Assembly (NCBI GenBank): GCA_022564135.1
Contig: JADFLZ010000163.1
Coordinates: forward strand, 1 to 5,730
Length of the DNA: 5,730 nt
Source: Candidatus Zixiibacteriota bacterium
GTDB taxonomy: Bacteria > Zixibacteria > MSB-5A5 > GN15 > FEB-12
Direction of reading: 5' to 3'
Shown here: piece by piece, positions 1 to 5,730 of the stretch
Layout: every line of letters begins with the position of its first letter
How positions within the stretch are numbered: the first letter of the stretch is position 1
Notes under the pieces: generated by a model
The model's input: only the letters and a program-made list of their open reading frames with translations
Told to the model about the DNA's origin: nothing
Database searches by the model: none
Program-made: the position numbers and the translations under genes

Positions 1-31
1 AAAGAAGATTAACCACGACCTTTAAATATAG

Positions 32-72
32 TTGACAGAACAACAATTCAGAGATTATTTGGATTTTATAAT
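32..72 (+). promoter_or_regulatory. Possible promoter elements upstream of the DUF1326-DUF2182 unit
   Basis: A perfect TTGACA lies at 32-37 and a perfect TATAAT at 67-72, but they are 29 nt apart, too far to act together as one sigma-70 promoter. TTGACA could pair with a poorer -10 such as GATTAT at 53-58 (15 nt spacing). TATAAT could pair with TTCAGA at 47-52 (14 nt spacing). Either would give a short AT-rich leader before the gene at 103. The position is right for the promoter of the two-gene unit, but which boxes are used cannot be decided by eye. Confidence 0.3.
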
Positions 73-102
73 ATATTCTTAATCTAAACGGAGGTAATTA
101 CT

Positions 103-737
103 ATGTCAGACAAATGGATGATTAAGGGCGTAGAATACGGCAACTGCAACTGCAACTACGGCTGCCCCTGCCAGTTTAACGCACCAACGACACATGGCTC
201 TTGCGAAGCAGTTTTGTGCGGTATTATTAACGAGGGCTTTTTCAATGACACTAAGCTGGATGGCTTAAAATGGGCCTTGCTCGTAAAATGGCCCGGTGAA
301 ATCGCCGCGGGTAATGGCAAGCAACTGGCTATAATTGACGAAAGCGCTACTGAAGAACAAGCGCAGCGCTGGCCAAAATATTATACGGTGAATCAACTGC
401 CCCCGGGGCAACTCACTTTTTTGTGTATAATAGCACCATGTCCGAAGTTCGCGACCCGATATTTGCGCCAATTGAAATTTCTATCGATGTCGATGCTCGT
501 CAGGGTAAACTAAATATCCCCGGCATTGTAGAATCAACCGGTACTCCTATGATAAGTCCTTTCTCGGGAGAACCGTCACGCGCACGCATCAATTTGCCGG
601 ATGGTTTTGAGTATACTATCGCTGAAGTTGGTTCAGGCAAAAGCAAATGTACTGTCAAAGGCCTGGAACTTGATCTCGATGGCAGCTATGGACAATTCAA
701 TCTTCTTAATATGACTCAAGACGGCGTAATTCGGTAA
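103..737 (+). pseudogene. DUF1326 family protein, interrupted by a one-base frameshift
   Basis: The reading frame opens at ATG 103 behind a strong ribosome binding site (GGAGG at 90-94, 8 nt spacer). The first 86 residues (103-360) carry the family's N-terminal signature: an early Trp, then CNCNYGCPCQF (Cys 15, 17, 21, 23), PTTHGSC (Cys34), Cys39, the LDGLKWALL segment, PGEIAAGNGKQ, and IIDESATEEQ. After about position 361 family similarity continues only in the third frame: AALAKILYGE, then STMSEVRDPIFAPIEI, and PDGFEYTIAEVGSGKSK, ending at TAA 735-737. One missing base at about 361-362 explains this; restoring it gives a protein of about 211 residues, usual for the family. Read as is, the first frame stops at 511-513 after 136 residues with an unrelated tail. 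DUF1326 has no established function; the clustered cysteines suggest metal or thiol chemistry (inference). The protein has no signal peptide or membrane segment. The downstream neighbour is the family's frequent partner, DUF2182. The break may be a real mutation or a sequencing/assembly error. Confidence 0.88.
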
Positions 738-748
738 TATCGGAAGCT

Positions 749-1555
749 ATGTCAGATTCTGAAAATGCACTACTAATTCGGTCTCTGCCCTGGCGGGATA
801 AAGTTGCAATTCTCTCGCTCTTAGGAGTTGTGACTATTTTATCGTGGCTGTATCTGATTGATATGGCCGTGGGCATGGATATGAGCGGTATGATGTCTGG
901 TGAGGCCTGCGACATGATGATGATGCAGGACTGGGACGCCTCATACTTTATTGCCATGCTGCTAATGTGGGTTATCATGATGATTGGCATGATGGTACCG
1001 ACCGCAGTGCCGATGGCGCTGATTTATGCGGCTATCTCCCGCAAAGCTGCTAAGCAGGGCATAACTTTAGTACCTACTTCAACTTTTGTTTTTGGCTATG
1101 TAGTGATGTGGTCGCTTTTTAGTTTAGGTGCTACTCTGGCACAATGGGGCTTAGACGAAGCGGCTCTGCTCTCCCCTATGATGGTTTCAAACAGCCCGCT
1201 TTTTGGAGCTTCTCTTCTTATCGCTGCCGGACTCTTTCAGCTGACCCCATATAAAGATGCCTGCCTGAAACACTGCCGGGAACCTGCCCGTTTTATTTCA
1301 CAAAGCTGGAGGCCGGGATCATGGGGTGCTTTCAGAATGGGCCTGGAGCACGGCGCTTATTGTATCGGCTGCTGCTGGATTTTGATGGGGCTGCTGTTTT
1401 TTGGCGGTGTCATGAGTTTGTACTGGATAGCCGGTATTACATTGTTCGTTCTTTTGGAGAAAGTAATTCCTTTCGGTAATCTGGGCGGGCGAATCGCCGG
1501 CGGGGGTATGACTTTGGCCGGAATTGCCATGCTTATAGTTTGGGTCAAATCTTAA
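749..1555 (+). CDS. DUF2182 family predicted metal-binding integral membrane protein
   Basis: A 268-residue polytopic membrane protein. Roughly six or seven hydrophobic segments are visible, near residues 19-38, 65-91, 111-133, 148-166, 205-222, 224-240 and 252-267. Family signatures are clear: a Met-rich second helix with MMIGMMVPTAVPM (77-89), GLFQLTPYKDACLKHCREP (161-179, Cys172 and Cys176), GLEHGAYCIGCCWILMG (198-214, Cys205, 208, 209), and the EKVIPFG motif (237-243). Between the first two helices lies a loop with nine Met residues and Cys54 within residues 39-59. The family is described as predicted metal-binding, with no settled biochemical role; the Cys/Met/His content would suit copper (inference). 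The gene starts 11 nt after the DUF1326 stop. The GGAAG at 742-746 is only 2 nt from the ATG, so translation is probably coupled to the upstream gene. The start at 749 is the only plausible one in this frame. The upstream frameshift would make ribosomes stop at 513, which could reduce expression of this gene. Confidence 0.93.
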   Translation: MSDSENALLIRSLPWRDKVAILSLLGVVTILSWLYLIDMAVGMDMSGMMSGEACDMMMMQDWDASYFIAMLLMWVIMMIGMMVPTAVPMALIYAAISRKAAKQGITLVPTSTFVFGYVVMWSLFSLGATLAQWGLDEAALLSPMMVSNSPLFGASLLIAAGLFQLTPYKDACLKHCREPARFISQSWRPGSWGAFRMGLEHGAYCIGCCWILMGLLFFGGVMSLYWIAGITLFVLLEKVIPFGNLGGRIAGGGMTLAGIAMLIVWVKS

Positions 1556-1582
1556 GAATTAATTAGCCGACTTCATGAATTC

Positions 1583-1618
1583 AAAAAGCCGCTCGACTTT
1601 ACCAAGTCAGGCGGCTTT
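1583..1618. terminator. Bidirectional intrinsic terminator between convergent genes
   Basis: AAAGCCGC at 1585-1592 pairs with GCGGCTTT at 1611-1618. Inside it GACTT (1595-1599) pairs with AAGTC (1604-1608) around a TACC loop, with a small two-base internal bulge. The stem is followed by T-rich sequence on the plus strand, and the A-run at 1583-1587 gives a five-T tail on the minus strand. It sits 28 nt after the DUF2182 stop and 47 nt beyond the protease stop, so it can end both convergent transcripts. Confidence 0.85.
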
Positions 1619-1664
1619 CTAAATATTATCACAACTTGCTTAAAATTAAACCTTAACTATGCCT

Positions 1665-4124
1665 CTATTTCAAAAGCAACATCTTTTTCGTCTGAACTAA
1701 ATCTGGTCTTGTCAAACGATAAAAATAAACACCGGATGAATAACGTTCAGCGTTCCAGGTGACCGTGTGTTCGCCTGAACTAAAACTTCCTACCGCAACC
1801 ATAGCAATACGCTGGCCGGCTACATTAAACACTTCGAGCGTTATATACATTGACTGCGGCAACGTAAACGAAATGTTTGTGCTCGGATTAAACGGATTAG
1901 GATGGTTCTGCAAAAGCACATAATCATTTGGAAGCTCCGATATTATCGGCTCTCCGACTGAAAACAGATCACCGCTCTCACAGGACTGAGTGACGTTATT
2001 GAGAAACGAATTATAAGTCAGAGTAACATGAGTAACATTTGTAACTTCAAAGCACCACTCTCCGCCACCTTTGACACTGGCTGATAAAAATGTCGCCACC
2101 CCACTGGCATTTGTCAGGGCGGTCAGTCCCGTCTCTGATGTCTTGCCGCTGAAGTTACCGGTAACGGTCGCATTTTCCACAGGCTGGCTGTTGGCATCAA
2201 AGATTGTGATATCAGCTGTTCCCGTTTTAAAGCCCTTGCTCATTTTAATCCGTGAGACAACTATGTCAAAGACTAGCATCTCGGTCGCGGCTGGCGGCGT
2301 TGTTACAGTTATATAGTCAACCTTAGTTTCCACACCTGATCCGGCGCAGTTGCTGGCAGTAAGTGCCACCGTAAAAGTACCGGCAGTCGAATATTCGTGA
2401 GACGGGTTTTGTTCACTTGAATTTGCACCATCACCAAAATCCCATGACCAGGTAGCCGGATTATTGGAAGAAGCGTCAGTAAAACTGACTGTCAGAGGTG
2501 TATCACCGCTTGTCGGTGTACCGCTAAAATTAGCGACCGGAGTGGTTTCAGCACAGGTAGCGCAACTTGCGGCACTTAAAGCTTTATTTGCATTGGCTAT
2601 GCCTGAGCCAAGGTCGCGTGAGTCGGTGTACGGGTCGGTATTATTTACGATTAAGTTGAATTTCTGAGGGCCGGTCAGGGCCGGGTTGCAGGACTCTAAT
2701 AGCGCCAAAATTCCGCAGATATGCGGAGCTGACATTGACGTTCCACTCAAAAGGGCAACGTAGTTATGAGTCAAATCTGCGTCATCAGGATTAGCGTAGG
2801 TGCTCATAATATCTACACCCGGAGCAGCCACATCGACCCAGGGACCATGATTGGTAAAACTGGCGCCGATGCCATTGCGATCAGTAGCTGCCACATCAAG
2901 ACAGTCTCCTCTGCTGCTCAGATAGCTGGTATTGGTGGAGTTACTGTTACCGGCAGCAACAACGATTACCACATCGTGGGCCAACAGGTTATCGACTGCA
3001 GCGCCGAGACCGCCCGAATTTGATGAACCCCAGGAGCAGTTTATTGCGGCAACATTTACACCGGCATCAACCTGGTCAGCCACATAGTTCATGGCTTCTG
3101 CGGCATAATCCATACGAACTACACCGGTAATAAAGCCCATGCAGCGGGCATGCCAGCCGATTCTGAGGGCCATTATTTTGGAGCCGTTGCCGGCACCGGA
3201 GGTAGTGCCGTCACTAAAGCCACCGGCTATACCGGCTACTGCGCGACCATTGTTGGTAATAGCAGCAACTGTTCCAGATACGTGCGTGCCATGACCATCG
3301 CCGTCATCAGGATCGTTATCTGCTGTATCACAGTCCTGGTCCTTACACGAGCAGGAGATAGCATTTGTCGATGACACAAAATCGTAACCTACTATATCAT
3401 CAATATAACCGTTGCCGTCATTATCTATGCCGTCACCAGCAGTTTCTCCTCCGTTTATCCAGATGTTTCCGTTAATCTGCGGATTATTGGGTCCCCACGG
3501 TGCATTGTTTCCGCCGAGATCAGTATGAAAATAACGGGTACCGGAATCGAGAATACCAACTACTACGGTAGCATCTCCGGTTTGAGTGTCCCAGGCCAAG
3601 TCGGCATCAATACTGTGAGTATCCCAGTAATGCCATTGGTCAAATGAAAATGAAGCAGGTGGATTGTCGTAGTAGGTGTCGTTAGGCGTAGCGTAAAGAG
3701 AATGAATACCGATTGGCTGAACACTCTCTACAGCATCAAGTTCAGAGTAGGCTTTCATCGCATCGTCGACAGTACCGAAAGTAATCTTTATCTTAAAATG
3801 TCTTGCCATGACATTTTCTATTGCTGAAGCTGCAGGGGAAACTTTTCTTCCCTGAAACTGCTGGCGCTCCTGAATTACGGCAAATCTTCCGGAGAGCAAC
3901 TCAAACTCAGGTACACTTTCAAAAACCATATTGGATGAGAGTAGTTTAGAATCAAAATTGCTTACAACTCCTGCCTTGACAACGATTATGAATTCATCGT
4001 CAACATACCCCAAGAACGATGGCACATCCAAATCTCGGTCAACTTTGATAACAGCGTCAGCTGCCAGCAGGCTGCCCGATAATAGCATAAAAGCTGCAAA
4101 AATTAACAAGAAATTCTTTTTCAT
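1665..4124 (-). CDS. Secreted subtilisin-like (S8) serine protease with PKD, Ig-like and C-terminal sorting domains
   Basis: An 819-residue secreted endopeptidase. The start at 4124 is preferred: GGAG lies 6 nt upstream (4134-4131) and a lipoprotein-free signal peptide follows at once (MKK, hydrophobic 4-20, likely cleavage after about AADA). An in-frame ATG at 4142 adds six residues but has no ribosome binding site. Domains in order: propeptide-like region (about 24-145); S8 catalytic domain (about 163-515) with Asp193 in GILDSGT, His278 in GHGTHVSG, Asn393 in AAGN and Ser463 in SGTSMSAPH, plus an acidic DGIDNDGNGYIDD stretch (231-243) probably binding calcium; PKD domain (527-609) with WSWDFGDG; an Ig-like domain (about 615-712) with PVENATVTGNFSG and ASGVATF; and a C-terminal tail (733-819) with NHPNPFNPSTNISF, VFNVAGQ and SSGVYFYRL. 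That tail matches the type A sorting domain used by type IX secretion in Bacteroidetes; in other FCB lineages it occurs widely and its export route is less clear. The catalytic triad is complete, so the enzyme is probably active outside the cell. The substrate is unknown. The gene stands alone, convergent with DUF2182. Confidence 0.95.
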   Translation of the reverse strand: MKKNFLLIFAAFMLLSGSLLAADAVIKVDRDLDVPSFLGYVDDEFIIVVKAGVVSNFDSKLLSSNMVFESVPEFELLSGRFAVIQERQQFQGRKVSPAASAIENVMARHFKIKITFGTVDDAMKAYSELDAVESVQPIGIHSLYATPNDTYYDNPPASFSFDQWHYWDTHSIDADLAWDTQTGDATVVVGILDSGTRYFHTDLGGNNAPWGPNNPQINGNIWINGGETAGDGIDNDGNGYIDDIVGYDFVSSTNAISCSCKDQDCDTADNDPDDGDGHGTHVSGTVAAITNNGRAVAGIAGGFSDGTTSGAGNGSKIMALRIGWHARCMGFITGVVRMDYAAEAMNYVADQVDAGVNVAAINCSWGSSNSGGLGAAVDNLLAHDVVIVVAAGNSNSTNTSYLSSRGDCLDVAATDRNGIGASFTNHGPWVDVAAPGVDIMSTYANPDDADLTHNYVALLSGTSMSAPHICGILALLESCNPALTGPQKFNLIVNNTDPYTDSRDLGSGIANANKALSAASCATCAETTPVANFSGTPTSGDTPLTVSFTDASSNNPATWSWDFGDGANSSEQNPSHEYSTAGTFTVALTASNCAGSGVETKVDYITVTTPPAATEMLVFDIVVSRIKMSKGFKTGTADITIFDANSQPVENATVTGNFSGKTSETGLTALTNASGVATFLSASVKGGGEWCFEVTNVTHVTLTYNSFLNNVTQSCESGDLFSVGEPIISELPNDYVLLQNHPNPFNPSTNISFTLPQSMYITLEVFNVAGQRIAMVAVGSFSSGEHTVTWNAERYSSGVYFYRLTRPDLVQTKKMLLLK

Positions 4125-4140
4125 AATGGTCTCCAATATC

Positions 4141-4160
4141 ATTATTTTAATTAAAATAAT
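4141..4160. repeat. Perfect 20-bp AT-only palindrome upstream of the protease
   Basis: The half-site ATTATTTTAA (4141-4150) is followed directly by its exact reverse complement (4151-4160), with no spacer. It ends 16 nt before the protease start codon and 6 nt before its GGAG ribosome binding site. It could be a dimeric-regulator operator or part of the transcript leader. It contains no G or C, so chance in AT-rich intergenic DNA is a real alternative. Confidence 0.5.
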
Positions 4161-4256
4161 ATTTACTACATAAGATTCTGATAATATATCATACTCGACA
4201 AAAAGTCTAAAGGTTAAATGGCCTCCAATTTTCCTGCTGAGGCATACTCATTAGAA

Positions 4257-4284
4257 AAAATATTATGAGCTATTCAAATGTCAA
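4257..4284 (-). promoter_or_regulatory. Possible promoter of the protease gene
   Basis: On the minus strand a perfect TTGACA lies at 4284-4279. After 16 nt comes TATTTT at 4262-4257, a 4-of-6 match to the -10 box; TAATAT at 4265-4260 is the alternative with a short 13-nt spacing. Use of this site would give a leader of about 125 nt that includes the AT palindrome. The DNA is AT-rich and other -10-like words occur closer to the gene, so this is a weak call. Confidence 0.22.
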
Positions 4285-4318
4285 CTTTTATCCAATAAGA
4301 ACATAAGCATTCTGCAAA

Positions 4319-4585
4319 TCATGTCAAGGGAGAACTTAAGTTGTTGCTATAAAATGGTCTATAAAAAGGATAAAGTATTCCCTTGTGATGAGGTGGATTT
4401 TTGGCAGCGTAAAGTTCGGTCTCGACACCAAGAGCCTCGCTGCTGCCCTCTTCTATTCCCCATTCTACGACAATATTGCGGGTATGATAAGCTGCTGTGA
4501 GTCCGGCAATCATTATAAATAAGTTTGATATTGCAATGTTTTGAACAATTGATCCTATCCTCTTTTTTACTGCTAAAGTGAACAA
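4319..4585 (-). CDS. Possible small membrane protein, unrecognised
   Basis: An 88-codon frame in the 448-nt gap between the formimidoylglutamase-like gene and the protease. It would start at TTG 4585, overlapping the end of the upstream gene by 13 nt, so translational coupling is conceivable, but no good ribosome binding site is seen. The product has a basic N-terminus (VKKR), one hydrophobic stretch at about residues 15-33, then an acidic part (VVEWGIEEGSSEALGVE) and a polar, Tyr/Pro-rich end. The layout resembles a single-pass membrane protein. I do not recognise a family. It may be a gene remnant or a chance frame. The rest of the gap (4125-4318) is AT-rich and holds only the possible promoter and palindrome. 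Confidence 0.3.
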   Translation of the reverse strand: MFTLAVKKRIGSIVQNIAISNLFIMIAGLTAAYHTRNIVVEWGIEEGSSEALGVETELYAAKNPPHHKGILYPFYRPFYSNNLSSPLT

Positions 4586-5496
4586 AGGTAGCGGATAACA
4601 ATTTGAGCTGCAAGTTTGGCGGTCCTGTTATCGATATCGTAAGTCGGGTTAACTTCGGAGATTTCTAAGATTTTGCTCCGTGCGTCCCGACCGGCAATGG
4701 CAGCAATAGACAGGATTTCTTCAGAAGTCAGGCCGGTGGAATAAGAGGCACTCACGCCGGGAGCGTCAGCCGAACGAACCGAATCAATATCAAATCCCCA
4801 GAAAATTGCGTCGGCTTTGTTTTTATCAAGAATCGAACGCAGAGTTTTTTCAATGCCCTGTTGACGCAGTTGTTCCAAAGTATGAATTGACACTCCTTTT
4901 GATTTCAGATACTGCCAATATATTTCTGAGTTGGCGAATGGCTGAATAGCCAGTTCAAAAAAGTTCTCCGGCCGGATAATATTTTCCTCAAGCAGCTGCC
5001 GGTATGGTGTACCGCTGTTGCGAACTTCGTTTTCTCTGACATCAAAGTGGCTGTCTATGTTCAGGGCCAGAATGCTTTTGTGAACTTTAGACAATCCCAG
5101 GCAATCGGGATATGATATATCGTTGCCTCCCCCGAGTACAATCAGGCGCTTTTTATCTCCAATTATCTCAGCCACAACTTTGGCCTGAATCTCATGAGTT
5201 TCTTCGAGCGTGTCAGCTATTTTGATATTACCGAGGTCAACTACCCTGCCTGTTGTCAGTTCAGGCGGAGATGTAAGTTGGTAGAGAAGCTGCCTGATTT
5301 TATCAGGAGCTGCTGCAGCGCCGACTCGGCCGTTATTTCGCCTGACGCCTTCATCCTGCGGACAACCAATGATTATGATTTCAGCGTCATCATAGTCTGA
5401 CGCTTCACCGCTGACCAGATCCCCCATCTTTCTGTCATCAGAGTCAGGGGATTTACCGAACAATTCAGAAGATGGCCGTTGTAAATCGGAAAACAC
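4573..5496 (-). CDS. Arginase/agmatinase superfamily hydrolase, formimidoylglutamase-like
   Basis: A 307-residue ureohydrolase, near the usual family length. These enzymes use a two-manganese centre to hydrolyse guanidino or formimino groups. Visible motifs: GVRRNNGRVGAAAAPDKIR (50-68), LGGGNDISYPD (121-131), NIDSHFDVRE (146-155; ligands Asp148, His150, Asp152), NSGTPYRQLLEE (160-171), GFDIDSV (234-240; ligands Asp236, Asp238) and the EVNPTYD end motif (281-287). The RNxGRxGA and SGTPxRQLLEE motifs resemble formimidoylglutamase (HutG, histidine degradation, cytoplasmic) more than arginase or agmatinase; substrate remains an inference. The first metal ligand is odd: the usual GG(D/G)H has Asn125 in place of His. 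The start is GTG at 5496 with a weak AAGAA-like upstream site; ATG at 5427 (residue 24) is an alternative still upstream of the conserved domain. It begins 11 nt after the superoxide dismutase stop, so the two probably share a transcript. No other histidine-degradation gene is in view. Confidence 0.9.
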   Translation of the reverse strand: MFSDLQRPSSELFGKSPDSDDRKMGDLVSGEASDYDDAEIIIIGCPQDEGVRRNNGRVGAAAAPDKIRQLLYQLTSPPELTTGRVVDLGNIKIADTLEETHEIQAKVVAEIIGDKKRLIVLGGGNDISYPDCLGLSKVHKSILALNIDSHFDVRENEVRNSGTPYRQLLEENIIRPENFFELAIQPFANSEIYWQYLKSKGVSIHTLEQLRQQGIEKTLRSILDKNKADAIFWGFDIDSVRSADAPGVSASYSTGLTSEEILSIAAIAGRDARSKILEISEVNPTYDIDNRTAKLAAQIVIRYLCSL

Positions 5497-5507
5497 TGCT
5501 TGTTCTT

Positions 5508-5730
5508 TTATTCTGCTTTAGCAATTCCGATAACACCGCAGGCCACTCGAGCGCCGGCAGCGCCGGTAGGCTGCGAAGTCAGGTCATCTTCACCGGCATG
5601 AATAATAACTCCGCGGCCGATAATAGAGCTGGCTCCCTCGAATGTCATATGGCTGTCGACCCATTCAAGTGTGGCCTTGCCGTCAGCATCGGCCACGATA
5701 TTTCCTATATCTCCAACGTGTCTGATGCTA
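5508..5730 (-). CDS. sodC: Cu/Zn superoxide dismutase, C-terminal part (runs off the window)
   Basis: The C-terminal 74 residues or so of a Cu/Zn superoxide dismutase, which converts superoxide to oxygen and hydrogen peroxide, usually in the periplasm or outside the cell in bacteria. The frame stays open to the window edge, reading RHVGDIGNIVADADG at 5723-5679, so the apparent start within it (GTG 5696) is internal and the 5' end lies beyond 5730. Landmarks: the HVGD zinc-ligand pair (His codon 5718-5720, Asp codon 5709-5711), IIGRGVIIHAGEDDL with the copper-ligand His at 5598-5600, and GARVACGVIGIA with the active-site Arg (5547-5549) and the disulfide Cys (5538-5540). The often conserved Asn of the GNAG turn is Ala here (TGAAGAR). 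The signal peptide and the other copper ligands cannot be seen. It is followed after 11 nt by the formimidoylglutamase-like gene. Confidence 0.95.
   Translation of the reverse strand, partial: SIRHVGDIGNIVADADGKATLEWVDSHMTFEGASSIIGRGVIIHAGEDDLTSQPTGAAGARVACGVIGIAKAE

Noticed and set aside
141..156. Tandem AACTGC hexamers as a repeat element
   Set aside because: They simply encode the conserved Cys-Asn-Cys motif of the DUF1326 protein.
423..737. Separate gene starting at ATG 423 in frame 3
   Set aside because: Family similarity extends upstream of this Met (AALAKILYGE from 363), so it is the second half of the frameshifted DUF1326 gene.
706..990. Minus-strand frame of 94 codons opposite the DUF2182 gene
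   Set aside because: It is antisense to a clear family match, and its composition (Ile/Ser/His-rich) reflects the Met-rich codons on the other strand.
2071..3374. Several plus-strand frames of 67-85 codons across the protease
   Set aside because: They lie opposite a single continuous, well-conserved protease frame and show no family signatures or ribosome binding sites.
4221..4243. GCCTC/GAGGC inverted repeat as a terminator
   Set aside because: Only five base pairs with a 13-nt loop and no adjacent T-run in the minus direction.
4322..4327. Second TTGACA word on the minus strand as a promoter
   Set aside because: No acceptable -10 box at 15-19 nt spacing; the -10 position reads ATGTTC.
4359..4613. 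84-codon minus-strand frame overlapping the 4319-4585 frame
   Set aside because: Its product is rich in Arg, Cys and Ser with no hydrophobic or domain pattern, and it overlaps the conserved end of the ureohydrolase; it looks like an out-of-frame shadow.
5194..5400. 68-codon plus-strand frame opposite the ureohydrolase
   Set aside because: Antisense to conserved motifs of a real gene.
1..5730. CRISPR array, insertion sequence, tRNA or rRNA genes
   Set aside because: No regularly spaced repeats, transposase motifs, terminal inverted repeats or recognisable RNA gene sequence were seen on either strand.

Overview
The window carries bacterial chromosomal DNA of moderate GC content with compact, conventional gene layout. 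The subtilisin-like protease ends in a NPFNP-type secretion/sorting tail. Such tails are typical of Bacteroidetes relatives and of the wider FCB group and neighbouring candidate phyla (for example Zixibacteria, KSB1 or Marinimicrobia-like lineages). The exact phylum is an inference from that one marker; there is no rRNA or other phylogenetic gene here.

Layout. (1) Positions 103-1555, plus strand: a two-gene unit, a cysteine-rich DUF1326 gene followed 11 nt later by a DUF2182 polytopic membrane protein gene. The DUF1326 gene is broken by a one-base frameshift near 361; both halves match the family. (2) Positions 1583-1618: a hairpin that can terminate transcription in both directions, between convergent genes. 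(3) Positions 1665-4124, minus strand: a secreted multidomain S8 serine protease with signal peptide, propeptide, catalytic domain, PKD domain, Ig-like domain and C-terminal sorting tail. A perfect 20-bp AT-only palindrome lies just upstream of its ribosome binding site. (4) Positions 4125-4572: a mostly non-coding, AT-rich gap that may hold a small membrane-protein ORF. (5) Positions 4573-5730, minus strand: a Cu/Zn superoxide dismutase gene (its 5' part lies outside the window), followed 11 nt later by an arginase-superfamily gene most like formimidoylglutamase.

How the genes may fit together. The DUF1326/DUF2182 pair is a recurrent neighbourhood of two uncharacterised families. The visible CxC...CPC motif in one, and the Met-rich loop plus Cys-rich membrane motifs in the other, suggest a metal-handling (possibly copper) or thiol-based module; this is inference. 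The sodC gene on the right edge also encodes a copper-dependent enzyme, but it lies on the other strand 4 kb away, so a link is speculative. The protease looks like an independent secreted enzyme. The most unusual points are the frameshift in DUF1326, the Met-rich loop of the DUF2182 protein, and the His-to-Asn change at a metal-ligand position of the ureohydrolase.
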